Part shown: positions 52,695 through 62,137 of the stretch, piece by piece
How the letters are laid out: each line of letters opens with the position of its first letter
How positions within the stretch are numbered: position 1 is the first letter of the stretch
Source of the DNA: Ustilago trichophora
Taxonomy: Eukaryota > Basidiomycota > Ustilaginomycetes > Ustilaginales > Ustilaginaceae
Direction: 5' to 3'
Assembly (NCBI GenBank): GCA_900323505.1
Contig: OOIN01000003.1
Coordinates: 992,001 to 1,056,000, forward strand
Length of the DNA: 64,000 nt
The notes under the pieces: model-generated
Seen by the model: only the letters and a program-made list of their open reading frames with translations
The model's database searches: none
What the model was told of the DNA's origin: nothing
Translations under genes and position numbers: made by a program

Positions 52695-55685
52695 CTAGTC
52701 TTCTTCTGATTCTTCCTCCTCCGTTTCTTCTTCATCCTCATCTTCATCCTCTTCATCCTCATCGTCATCCTCTTCATCCGCAACCTCACTCTCATCGTTG
52801 CTTGCCTCGTCCCTCTCACCCTTACCTCCATCCCCCTCTCCGCCTTGTGCCGTCCTCGTTCGCTGCACATTCCTCAAGCAACTCCTCATCCTCGCTGCCC
52901 TACCCTTTACTTCCGCCTCCAGCAACCTTTCTACAACCTCCAAATGGGCTTGAATACCATAGGCACTTTCCCAAACTCGGACGCCCGTATCTGCATTCTC
53001 CGATCGGGGGTTAACCAAGTTATTCACCACCGCATCCATCGCCGCACTTGCCGTCTTGGGCGTTTTGATACCTACGAGGTCGTTTGCGTGATGAATGACT
53101 CGTGGATAGGTGGAAGAGTAGGCGAGACCGTGTGGATCAGTGTCGAATCGCGACAGTGGTTGGCCGAGAAATTGATGCATCGGATAGGCTGACCCCGGTG
53201 CCAAAGTGGTTGAAGAGGGGTCGGAGCAAGGTTTGGCAATGTGCTTGCGATAGATGCTGCGAAGATCCGATTCGAATTCCTTCCAATCATTTTTCGTAGC
53301 GTGTGTAGGGGACGTATGCGCAGATGGATTCACTCGATCGAGCTTGCTCTGAGCCGGCAAGAAGTCGCTAAAAGCTGCCCACTTGCGTTGAGGCTCCAAT
53401 CGACGCCATTCATGCAAATCGATCTGATTCGACAGGATAAGATTCTCTTCAGCAAACGAGGCATACGCTGCGATCTGCTCGGATGTCATATGCAACGCTT
53501 CGAGCTCGGAGGGGTCAATCTCTGTTGCTGCCTCGCGAGAGTCCATGTGACGCTTTTTGCGTGCATCGAGCGCGGACAACCAGGGCTCGAGGAGTGGAGC
53601 GCATGATATTCCATCGCTGCCCTTGCTGTCGGGATGGGAGGCGGCGGGGAGGCTCTCGACACGATCTCGACCGTCGAGACCATATCGCATCTTGATGACG
53701 ACAAGCAGAGCTGCCATGAGGACGAACTCTTTTGGGACACGCTGGAGCTGCGCTGCTCCAGGAAGCCGCGTGTGAGCTTCCTTGTCTACAGATTGGCCTT
53801 GTCGCTGTGCGGAAGGGTTTTGCTTGTGTGCGAGGGTGGGCAGGAGGTCCGGTCCAACGCCTTTGCCAACCATGTCAAGCACCTTTTTGGTAGCTACGTA
53901 GAAGGTTGGCGGGAGCAGCATTCCTTCGACAAGCCTTGCGAGCTGACCGGACACGTTGCCTTGACCAAAATCGATGCCATAGGTGCGATGCAGCAAGTCG
54001 GCCACGTTGAGAGTGTGCAGGTGAAAAGTGGTGATAGACGGTACTGCGTCTGTATCGAGGTGATGGTGATGGACGTTGTCCTTGTTCAAGAATCTCGTCA
54101 GTGAGAGTGGAAGTGAATGGACGACGTTGAGGTAAGGCAAAGAGTAGGAAGAGATGAGCTTGACAAGGTCGCCCCAAAAGACGGGGATTTTGAGCAGGTG
54201 CAGCGAGAGGTAGATGATCGAGATTGTAGTAGGCACAATGGCGAGATGGAGGATCTCGGCCTGTGCTTTACCGACCGCGTGCTTGGTCGCCCAGGAGGGT
54301 ATGTGACGGCGACGACGTTTGCGCTTTTCTTGTCTGCCTGATGGGTCTGGACGGGAGCTTCCTGCATCGGTGCCCCTCTCATGTTCGGACGCTGCTTGGG
54401 ACCGACGCTGCTGCCTTCGCTCTTCGGCAAAGACGGGATCGAGCTCGGCAAGCTCATCTTCTGGGTCAGCCATGGACTCTGGCTCGCTGGAACGCTCAGA
54501 CCGAGAGCGCTTGTGCTGTTCGTCTTGACCGACAATCCAGTCGATGCAATCTTTTGCCGCTACTGGATCATCCGAGTCCTCCTGCTTGTCTTCCTCCTGG
54601 TTGTGTGCTGTCGTATCGGGTCGTGCGCCGCCTTTCCGTTGCTTGCGCTCAAGATGATGATGGTGGCCGTTGAAGAGCATCCTTCGCCGATGGTGGCGAA
54701 TGTCGCTCTCGGGATCATACGTGGCATGGTTGGGGAAGAGCTCGGCGGCGCGTTCCTGCGACAGCGAGTAGCGGGTGTGCCAATCGAATGTTGCCGCGAT
54801 CAGTGGTTCGGGCGGATAGTGACCGACGGGGAGGAGCGATACGAACATCGTCCAGAGGTCTCGTGCAACTGCTTCAGTTTCTGGCGGCATCTTGTCACCC
54901 CAAACTTCCCTCAGCTTGTGCAGTTGGAGCCGAAGGACAAGCTGTAAGCACTGCAGCAAGGCAAAGCGACCTTCGTAGGCGCCGTGTAGACCAACACCCG
55001 AACGCCAGATACTGCGAATACCACGTCTCGAAGCCCTGGCATAAGTATCGGGCTCTGAATCCAGTCCACTTTGCTCTGCAGCTGACGAGTCCGCATAGCT
55101 GCGTGCAGAGCGTGAAGGACGCTCAAAGAAGCTGTCCGCACGGATGGAGTAAGGCAGATCGCTTTGTTGTGCCTCATCGTCACTGTCAGACTCGAGCTCT
55201 TCCACCTCATCCGAGTGTGCAGAGTAGCGAGATCGGCTATAGCGCCTAGCCCTCTTGTGAGCGCGAACGTTTTCTTGCTCCAGCTGATCCTCTTCGCTAT
55301 CCTCCGGTTCTACATCGGTTTCTGGCTGGGAGTAGTACGGAGTGTGCTGACTCTTGAGCCGGCGCACCTTGTTGACGGTGACAGTGCGGCGCTTTCTTGC
55401 CACACCATCGCCAAGAAACTCGTCATCTTCGGCTTGCTCGATACGAAAGTGTTGTTGAACGTGACCGCGCTTGCAGATGAGCTGGCCGGCTCGGAGACGC
55501 ATTTTGCGCGTGCCACATTCTGGACATTGCGGGCGGCGGGAAGATTGGGATAGGTGATTATGAGGAGCCATGGATGAGGACGGCTGGCTAGAGAAAAGCT
55601 CATCAAAGTCGGAGGATGGGGCTGGGTTGGGCTGGGAGAAGGAGTTGCCGTGTTGGCGGCTATACCGGGAGTTGTACGGCATCAT
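52695..55685 (-). CDS. RRN7: RNA polymerase I core factor subunit Rrn7 (TAF1B)
   Basis: Rrn7 is the TFIIB-like subunit of Core Factor that recruits RNA polymerase I to the rDNA promoter. Intronless, 996 aa; two adjacent ATGs (55685, 55682). The N terminus has the family's zinc ribbon: Cys54 and Cys57 in CPEC, Cys71, then His75 in CKRGH. A long acidic/basic low-complexity stretch follows. Then come cyclin-fold segments such as LQCLQLVLRLQLHKLREVWG, AEILHLAIVPTTISIIYLSLHLL and KEFVLMAALLVVIKMRYGLDG. The extreme C terminus is a run of Asp/Glu of about 30 residues. It is larger than yeast Rrn7 (514 aa) through disordered inserts. Convergent with the DHHC gene; the stops are 119 bp apart. Confidence 0.9.
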   Translation of the reverse strand: MMPYNSRYSRQHGNSFSQPNPAPSSDFDELFSSQPSSSMAPHNHLSQSSRRPQCPECGTRKMRLRAGQLICKRGHVQQHFRIEQAEDDEFLGDGVARKRRTVTVNKVRRLKSQHTPYYSQPETDVEPEDSEEDQLEQENVRAHKRARRYSRSRYSAHSDEVEELESDSDDEAQQSDLPYSIRADSFFERPSRSARSYADSSAAEQSGLDSEPDTYARASRRGIRSIWRSGVGLHGAYEGRFALLQCLQLVLRLQLHKLREVWGDKMPPETEAVARDLWTMFVSLLPVGHYPPEPLIAATFDWHTRYSLSQERAAELFPNHATYDPESDIRHHRRRMLFNGHHHHLERKQRKGGARPDTTAHNQEEDKQEDSDDPVAAKDCIDWIVGQDEQHKRSRSERSSEPESMADPEDELAELDPVFAEERRQQRRSQAASEHERGTDAGSSRPDPSGRQEKRKRRRRHIPSWATKHAVGKAQAEILHLAIVPTTISIIYLSLHLLKIPVFWGDLVKLISSYSLPYLNVVHSLPLSLTRFLNKDNVHHHHLDTDAVPSITTFHLHTLNVADLLHRTYGIDFGQGNVSGQLARLVEGMLLPPTFYVATKKVLDMVGKGVGPDLLPTLAHKQNPSAQRQGQSVDKEAHTRLPGAAQLQRVPKEFVLMAALLVVIKMRYGLDGRDRVESLPAASHPDSKGSDGISCAPLLEPWLSALDARKKRHMDSREAATEIDPSELEALHMTSEQIAAYASFAEENLILSNQIDLHEWRRLEPQRKWAAFSDFLPAQSKLDRVNPSAHTSPTHATKNDWKEFESDLRSIYRKHIAKPCSDPSSTTLAPGSAYPMHQFLGQPLSRFDTDPHGLAYSSTYPRVIHHANDLVGIKTPKTASAAMDAVVNNLVNPRSENADTGVRVWESAYGIQAHLEVVERLLEAEVKGRAARMRSCLRNVQRTRTAQGGEGDGGKGERDEASNDESEVADEEDDDEDEEDEDEDEEETEEEESEED

Positions 55686-57579
55686 AGTGCTAGAATTGGC
55701 CGGGCGTGCCTGCTGAGCTTGCTATGGCATCCCGGTCCAGGCTTGTTCTCCTGTACGCACGCTGGTGCGTGTCGGTATATTGAGACCTGAGGGCGAATAG
55801 CCGCTCCAAATCGTTGGTTGCGGGAGTGTATAAGTGTAGTATAGGCCGAAGCAAGACGGAGCGCTTTTTCATTCAGCGCTTTTTTCATTCAGGGTCCACT
55901 GTCCCGTATCTCGGGAGTCGGCCCATTTTTTCGTTTTTGTTTGATAGACGTGACGTAACAGTGTTTGGCAATCCGCATGGTATGGACGTTCTTTGCAAAG
56001 CTCATCTCTTGAGCGGCAGGCAAGGCTATCCTAATGCAAGCAAGGCTTGCTCAGAGGTGGTGAGAGGCGTTGATTGCATTCATTGCAAGGGGGAAAACCA
56101 GCAAGCAGCGTGAAAAGACCAGCCGTTTCGAGCTCAGCAGCCTCGCCTAACTACGGAGAAACGCCCATCACATCCAGCTGCTACCATGCAAGGAACCAAA
56201 GACTCCCTCCCTAATCCAATCCATTTTCCGCACCACCTTGGCGGGCGATGAGCCTGCTCCATGCTTCAAGCACAAGCACAAACGACTCAAGCTCTCAAAA
56301 GATCATCTTTCGCTCTTTCCGTATGGTGGCGGTGAAAGATTCACAAGGCATTCTTCAAGGGTAGAGTGAGTACAGTAGTGAGCGATGCGAGCAGCTGAAC
56401 TGAGTCGGAGGTCCAATATGGGAAATTAGACAGCGAGCGGGGCTGATGCTTGTCTCTGAGCTGCGTTTGGCTGGCCTGCCTTGCTCTGGAGGGAAGTTGA
56501 TGTGCATCATGGCTCGAATCTGTCTACAGGATCTTGGTTGCACTGCATGCGCTTTGGAGAGGTCCCCAGTGGTCGCTTGGCCATTGTCCTACAACTTGCA
56601 AAGAAGAAGAGCTAACTGGGCTATTGGATGGGACCCTACTCTGGAAGTACAGTACAACAAGTGCCGATCAACGCATGTTGCCTGAACCTTCTCTTGTGTG
56701 CACAACTTACTCGGCCTAAGCTTTGTATTCAAGGCAAAGGCGCGGGGCAACGCGAGGGCCTGTGTATATGTACGAGCTGCAAACTCGCCTGCTCGGCTGG
56801 AGAGGGTTGCATGGTTCGCTTTTTTCGACCAACGACGAAAGAACTGACTACTGTACTGTACTGTACTGTACTGTACTGTACTTGCTCCGTCCGCTTTCAG
56901 CACAACAATGGGACGAGGCGAAAATTCTCCTTTTTCTAAAAAAAAAAAAAAACTCTGTCTGGGAGCTGCGAAAATTCAGTCTCAGCAGCTACAGAAGTGG
57001 CTCTCATGCCCGCCATCGTCAAACCAAAAAGAGGAGTTTCCCCTTGCGTTTCCACGATGTGATGATGGGCGAGTGACTTTTGTTTGGTATTTCTCCTAGA
57101 AAATTGGCGCCCATTTCCCCACATCACTGTAACTGCGAACAGGATCAGCGGGCGGCAGCAGCACACTCAGATTGTCCGCTGAGCCAGATCTTGGAGGCCG
57201 CAGCCGCACCGCCGCTTCCTGCGACTCTTCCGTGTTTGTGGTGAGGGATGTCAAAGCTTGGCTTGCACATCGATCTGATCTGACGCCTCTCCCCATCCAC
57301 TCATCCTTTCTCCTCGTCTCTACGCCATCCACGATCATCTCCTCCTTCTCCATCTCTCCTCCATCCTAGTCTCTCCACCTTCATCTTTACCATCTTTAAA
57401 CTCTGTACTATTACCGGTCTTGCTACCCCTCGACCCATTGAACGCCTCGATTTGCTTCGGTTCCTCTTTGACCTCAGCTTCGTACATAGGCCCGTTTTTG
57501 GTGCTGGACGATCCTGCCTTTGCTCGACTTTCGCATCCTGACCAGTGACACATTATTTGATTCGTATCTTTGCATCACC
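55686..57579. other. Intergenic 1.9 kb between RRN7 and the secreted-protein gene
   Basis: Both flanking genes read outwards, so this should hold two promoters. No gene is supported; open frames are at most 117 codons and low complexity. It holds a (CTGTA)n microsatellite and an A run of about 16 nt at 56937-56952. The 400 bp before 57580 are pyrimidine-rich leader-like sequence. Confidence 0.5.
56849..56882. repeat. (CTGTA)n pentanucleotide microsatellite
   Basis: Six perfect copies of the five-base unit with partial copies at each end, 34 bp in all, in non-coding DNA. Confidence 0.92.
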
Positions 57580-58572
57580 ATGAAGAGCAACATCGCTGCC
57601 GTCGTTGCGTTCTCCGCTGCGGCACTCTTCGCTGCCACCCCGGCGCAAGCACAGATTCAGTCGCTCGACCTTGGTGGAAGTGGTAGTCGACAAGCCGCAC
57701 CAGCTTCCTCGGCCGCTGCCTCCGTCGCTACTTCCGCCACCTTCGCCTCTTCAGTCTCTGCACCTACGTCTGCCATCACCGCCGCATCTGGCTCTGATGC
57801 ACCCGCAACAAGCTCCATCGCCTCCGACCCCGTCTCTTCCCCCGCCTACGCCGCCGGCACAGTGACTTACATCCCTCCGCCTCTCCCTACATCCGTCTCG
57901 CACATCGACGTCTCCCTCCTCCCATCCTCCGTGCCCGCCATCGCCGCCACCCCATCATCCAACTACACCCTTCCCAACGCCACCGCCACCGGCAGCTTCT
58001 CCGCTTTGCCCACGCTGCAATCCAAGCCGTACCAAATCGTATTCGCCGACACCTCCGGTCTTCCTATTTACAACTGGAATCTTGCCACCAACTCGTCTTC
58101 CGATCAAGCCAAGACGGCCCTCTGTGCCTCGCAGATGCAGTTCTGCCAGACCGCAGGGTGCACCGACACCGACGCAAAGCTGACCAACTTTTGCGAGACA
58201 AAATACATGGGCACCGCCTGTTCGTGCAGCAAGGGTGCTAGCAGGTTGGAGCAGTACCAGTGGCCTGTCATGCTGGCCGATTGCCAGGGGAGGAACACTG
58301 CATGCCGCGATGCGTGCATCAAGCCTGGACAGGGTGTCGCCGATCAGAACAAGTGCCTCGCCAATTGCGCCCAGAACTTTGGAAGCACTTGCGGTAAACC
58401 AGGTCAATACGCTGCCAACTATGCCGTGAGGAAGCAGGGCGACAAGCCCAACTATGTCATTGTTCAGGGTGGAACCGCTCAGAACAGCGCGATGAGGGCA
58501 ATGGGTGGCGCAACGGGCACAGGCGTTGCCATGGTCGCTGCGATCGTGTCGGCATTCATGATTGTCATGTAA
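57580..58572 (+). CDS. Secreted Cys-rich protein, probably GPI-anchored
   Basis: Intronless, 330 aa from the ATG at 57580 (the frame is open upstream only from a non-ATG codon). Residues 1-25 form a signal peptide with the cleavage region ATPAQAQ. A Ser/Ala/Thr/Pro-rich stretch of about 150 residues (likely O-glycosylated) follows, with N-glycosylation sequons NYT, NAT and NSS. A compact domain has 12 cysteines between Cys182 and Cys271, in a spacing that recalls fungal surface proteins of the DUF7707 kind; that match is from memory and untested. The C terminus is hydrophobic (MVAAIVSAFMIVM) after small residues, the layout of a GPI-attachment signal. It probably sits on the cell surface or in the wall. 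The function is unknown. Flanked by RRN7 and AOS1, with no visible operon-like context. Confidence 0.85.
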   Translation: MKSNIAAVVAFSAAALFAATPAQAQIQSLDLGGSGSRQAAPASSAAASVATSATFASSVSAPTSAITAASGSDAPATSSIASDPVSSPAYAAGTVTYIPPPLPTSVSHIDVSLLPSSVPAIAATPSSNYTLPNATATGSFSALPTLQSKPYQIVFADTSGLPIYNWNLATNSSSDQAKTALCASQMQFCQTAGCTDTDAKLTNFCETKYMGTACSCSKGASRLEQYQWPVMLADCQGRNTACRDACIKPGQGVADQNKCLANCAQNFGSTCGKPGQYAANYAVRKQGDKPNYVIVQGGTAQNSAMRAMGGATGTGVAMVAAIVSAFMIVM

Positions 58573-58999
58573 AATGTCATCAGCTGTCAATTACTCTTTA
58601 CTCAACCCACCATCATTCCTGTCCTCAGTATGGAATATACCCAAACATCCGCACCACACTCCATTCCGAACGCTCTTCTTATCCTACTCACGCTCGGGCC
58701 CGCACATTCCAACGGGCCTAGCGAAACACCTACACTCGTTTAAACTTTCTCTTCTTGGCTATACATTCTGCTTTATGCTTCTCTTCGCTTTCATGGACTC
58801 GGCTTTTCGTTCTAATACATGTCTTCTCTTGACTCTCATTCGACCTTTGTGATTTGAATTTACACCAATTTCCTCCCATTGTGTTTTTCAATCTGGATGA
58901 AACTTGCAACGAAAAGAAACCACTCTCAAGTGAAATGGATTGTCTAACTTGGTCTTCTTAATGTTGCATTGCTTTGCAGTGCTGATGATCCTAAAGGGG
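58573..58999. other. Intergenic between convergent secreted-protein gene and AOS1
   Basis: 427 bp between two stop codons; probably both 3' UTRs. Nothing else is seen. Confidence 0.5.
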
Positions 59000-60223
59000 C
59001 TAATCGACAACAACCGCATTTGTCAAATCCCCAATTCGATGCACTGTAGCAGATCCACTTGCATCCATATGCAAGAATATCCAATTCACCACCGGTTCCT
59101 CTCTTCCACTGATAGAATTCAAAATATCCTGAGCCATCAATCCTCCCAACACACTCCCTACAGGTGCTAGCGTCGCACCCGTCCCACCGAGTTTCACAAT
59201 GCTTTCAAAAACCGAGTCGGTCTCTGCCCCTGCTAGGCAGCCAAGGATGAGCTCCGGCTTGAAGCCTTTCTCTCGGATCAATGCTACCGTTCGATCTTTC
59301 AGTGCGTTTGCAGAGATAGAGGTGGAAGAAGAGGACCAGGTTTGACCAAGACGAGATTCAAGATCGCACAAAGCGAGCCAAACAAACCAATCCAGAGGCG
59401 GTCGAATTCGACGCTGTTGACGATCGGTCAAACCAGTCCAAGTGTAAGAGAGCGAGTCGGAGAGAGAGGTGAACGTCTGACGTTGCTTGATGCGTTTCTT
59501 CTCGGTCTGTTCTGTCGTCGTCGTCGTCGTTGCAGTAGGAGGGGGAGCAGCTCGTTCAACGAGGTAATCGTGCGTAATCTGGTCTGCAAAGTAGAATCCT
59601 CCGAAACCGTAGGTTCCAGAGAGGAAGAACTTTAGCCCTGCTGCACGCGTGGTTTGGTTCATGGTGATGAGTTTCGCCATCAGCCCATCGCCGCCTGCCG
59701 GTGTGGTGGGAAGGGGTGTCCCTGCGACGACGACGTCAATGGCTTGATCTTTAAGCCATGTCTGCGCAGGTTCTCCACCGTCGAGGAAGGTTTCGTAGCT
59801 GGAGGCGTCATGAACGCCGGTCACCTTGACGAGCGGGTTGAGAGAGCGTACGCGATCCAAGGGGCCAGAGGAGCACTTGGGCTGTCCCACTTCTTCATCG
59901 CGGAAAAAGAAGCCAGAGAGAAGGTCTGTGGAGGCATCGATGAGGGTGGGATCGAGAATGGTGATGCTGCCAATGCCGGAGAGGACCGTGTTTTTGATGG
60001 TTTCGGTGGCAATGCCGTTCCACCCGACGATGAGGATGTGGGCTGTACGAAGACGGTTTTGCGCTTCGAGACCCCAGAGGCGGATCTGACGATCGTATAG
60101 GGCGGCTTCGTCTTCGGTCACTGCGCCATTGATATCCTTGGTCACTGAGGACGAAGGTTGGGGTTGAGTGGTGGGTCCGGCCTGGGACGCGGAAGCCGCT
60201 GCGGATGATGTAGTTGGTGTCAT
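59000..60223 (-). CDS. AOS1: SUMO-activating enzyme subunit 1 (Aos1)
   Basis: Aos1 pairs with Uba2 to form the SUMO E1 that adenylates SUMO. Intronless, 407 aa from the ATG at 60223; a 55-codon upstream extension in frame lacks an ATG and looks like leader. After a 40-residue disordered start comes the ThiF/E1 core: EDEAALYDRQIRLWGLEAQ, then the nucleotide-binding motif ILIVGWNGIATETIKN and SITILDPTLID, then FFFRDEEVGQPKC. An insert rich in Thr and Pro interrupts the middle (about 265-300). The C terminus contains SVLGGLMAQDILNSISGREEP, the usual Aos1 ending. There is no catalytic Cys domain, which belongs to Uba2. The Aos1 class rather than Ula1 or Uba3 is supported by length and by DRQIRLWG. 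Confidence 0.9.
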   Translation of the reverse strand: MTPTTSSAAASASQAGPTTQPQPSSSVTKDINGAVTEDEAALYDRQIRLWGLEAQNRLRTAHILIVGWNGIATETIKNTVLSGIGSITILDPTLIDASTDLLSGFFFRDEEVGQPKCSSGPLDRVRSLNPLVKVTGVHDASSYETFLDGGEPAQTWLKDQAIDVVVAGTPLPTTPAGGDGLMAKLITMNQTTRAAGLKFFLSGTYGFGGFYFADQITHDYLVERAAPPPTATTTTTTEQTEKKRIKQRQTFTSLSDSLSYTWTGLTDRQQRRIRPPLDWFVWLALCDLESRLGQTWSSSSTSISANALKDRTVALIREKGFKPELILGCLAGAETDSVFESIVKLGGTGATLAPVGSVLGGLMAQDILNSISGREEPVVNWIFLHMDASGSATVHRIGDLTNAVVVD

Positions 60224-60616
60224 GATCGCAGATGCACAGTTGCGAAGCTGTGTCTGAAGTGATGCTGTGGTGTGGGGAAGACAAGAAGGATGATGGGAAC
60301 GAAGTGCGAAAAGAGGGCAAGGAGGAACAAACGAGGTGAGGTGCGGAACTCGGACAAAGAAGGCAGAAACGCGTCGTTTCCTCCACACGTCAGCTCAGCA
60401 CAGACTTGATCTCGAGCCAAAAAAAAGAGGTGACCACAAAAAGTTGGTCTCGAAAACAAGCTTTCAATGCTCTCTCTCTCCTCCGTGTTGAGACGGATCT
60501 ACTGTACGCTTTTTCACAGCAGCATCAATCACTTGCACAAGAATTGACGTTGAGTTTCCATAATCTGTATTTGAGCGATAACAATAACGTTCTACCAAAT
60601 GGCCCCAATCGGCCGA
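60224..60616. other. Intergenic: upstream of AOS1, downstream of GABA transaminase
   Basis: 393 bp holding the AOS1 promoter and the 3' region of the aminotransferase gene. No further feature is visible. Confidence 0.5.
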
Positions 60617-62137
60617 TCAGAGCTGGCCCAGGGCCTTCTCGAGCTTCTCGAGGAACAAGTCAGCATGCTTCTTCTCAAAGACAAGCATTGGCCTCAATCG
60701 CACTGCCTTGTCACCACATCCACCCATGTGTACACCCTGCTTCCTCATCTCCATGATCAACTTGTCCCTGACTTCGGCCGTCTTTCCGTCAAATGCGATA
60801 AAGGTACCGGCATTCTCACCTCGCAGTGTCTCGATCTTGCCCTTGCCAGCACCGTTTGTGATCATCTCTGCCAGCTGAGAGTGGATGTAGTTGCCCACGT
60901 CGTCGGTCTTCTGGACGAGACCGTGGTCCTGGATGGTGCGGATGATCTGGCGGGCTTGGAGGGTGCGGGTGGGGTCACCCATCCAAGTGTTGTAGTTTCG
61001 GTAGGGCATCGAGGGTCGAGTGTCGATGTTGTGGTAGAAGCCGGCGGCTTGCATCTTCTTGGAGAAGGTGACAAAGTCGGGTGGACTAGTCAAGTTCCAC
61101 TTGTCGTGGGCCCAGAAGGCTCCGGTGGCTCCAACGCCGGTCTGCACCTCGTCAACGATCATGAAGACGCCGTGCTTCTTGGTGACATCGCGAAGGCCCT
61201 GGAAGAAGGCAGGCGATGCGTGGTTGTCTCCACCTTCGGACTGGATGGGCTCGACGATGAGGGCGGCGACGGGACCGTAAGCTGAGCCGCCCTTGTTTGA
61301 GCTGACGATGGCCTCCTCGACGGCAGCGAGGGCGAGCTTTTCGGCCTCGGCGTTCTCCCTGGCGTTCTGCGAGAAGGGATACTTGACATGGGGCCATGCA
61401 ACGACGGGCCAGTTGAACGAAGGAATGTCGAGCTTGTGAATGGCCTTGGATCGGGTCGCCGAGAGCGAGCCGAACAGTCGACCGTGGAAGGCGCTGGTGA
61501 AGCTGAGAATGGAAAGGTCGGGCGATCCGGGCGATTGATTCTTCATGCAACTCTGCATCTCCTCGGGTGTGAACTGAGCGTGCTCTCCCCTCTCGCGAGC
61601 ACGGTAGGCCATGAAGGAGGCCTTGAAAGCGTTCTCGTTGGCGCAGCTTCCGCACATGGCAGTGAAGATGTGGTTGAGACCCTTGGGCTTGACGGTGCCG
61701 AGACCGGTCTCGACGAACTGCTGCCAGTTGGTGGGAGGGAAGGAGCCGAGGGCGGCACGGTTCATGGTGGCGGTGATGAATTCGTCGGTCTTGGCGAGAG
61801 CGATAAGGTCCGGGTTGTTGTAGCCGATCGCGATGGAGGCGATCTGAGCAAACATGTCGAGGAGGACATTGCCATCTGCGTCAGCGATCCAGTTGCCTTG
61901 CGACTTGGCATAGTCGACGACAAAGCCGTGTGCGCGGTTCTCTTGGAAGGTGCCGATGCGGTCACTAAGCTCCTTGGACTTGGGACCGGGGATGGCGGGG
62001 GTGACGAGATGTGGTGCCGAGGGCTCGCCAGGGAAGAGCGACGAGGAGACGGTGGCGAGCGAACGTCGCTGCATTTGACGCAGAGGCGAGGCGCGAGCGC
62101 ACGCCGTTGCGGACGAAGAAACCCTGGAGGAGATCAT
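60617..62137 (-). CDS. 4-aminobutyrate (GABA) aminotransferase, mitochondrial
   Basis: Class III PLP enzyme converting GABA and 2-oxoglutarate to succinate semialdehyde and glutamate in the GABA shunt (UGA1 or gatA in other fungi). Intronless, 506 aa from the ATG at 62137; the frame runs 17 codons upstream, but the 62137 start gives MISSRVSSSATACARASPLR, a good mitochondrial presequence. Landmarks are SQGNWIADADGNVLLDMFAQ, the PLP-phosphate region CGSCANENAFK, and the FHGRLFGSLSATRSK segment. VDEVQTGVGATG and the Schiff-base region TFSKKMQAAGFYH follow, with Lys361 as the likely PLP lysine. The C-terminal RLRPMLVFEKKHADLF is family-typical. Yeast Uga1 is cytosolic, so the presequence points to the animal-like location. 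Confidence 0.93.
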   Translation of the reverse strand: MISSRVSSSATACARASPLRQMQRRSLATVSSSLFPGEPSAPHLVTPAIPGPKSKELSDRIGTFQENRAHGFVVDYAKSQGNWIADADGNVLLDMFAQIASIAIGYNNPDLIALAKTDEFITATMNRAALGSFPPTNWQQFVETGLGTVKPKGLNHIFTAMCGSCANENAFKASFMAYRARERGEHAQFTPEEMQSCMKNQSPGSPDLSILSFTSAFHGRLFGSLSATRSKAIHKLDIPSFNWPVVAWPHVKYPFSQNARENAEAEKLALAAVEEAIVSSNKGGSAYGPVAALIVEPIQSEGGDNHASPAFFQGLRDVTKKHGVFMIVDEVQTGVGATGAFWAHDKWNLTSPPDFVTFSKKMQAAGFYHNIDTRPSMPYRNYNTWMGDPTRTLQARQIIRTIQDHGLVQKTDDVGNYIHSQLAEMITNGAGKGKIETLRGENAGTFIAFDGKTAEVRDKLIMEMRKQGVHMGGCGDKAVRLRPMLVFEKKHADLFLEKLEKALGQL

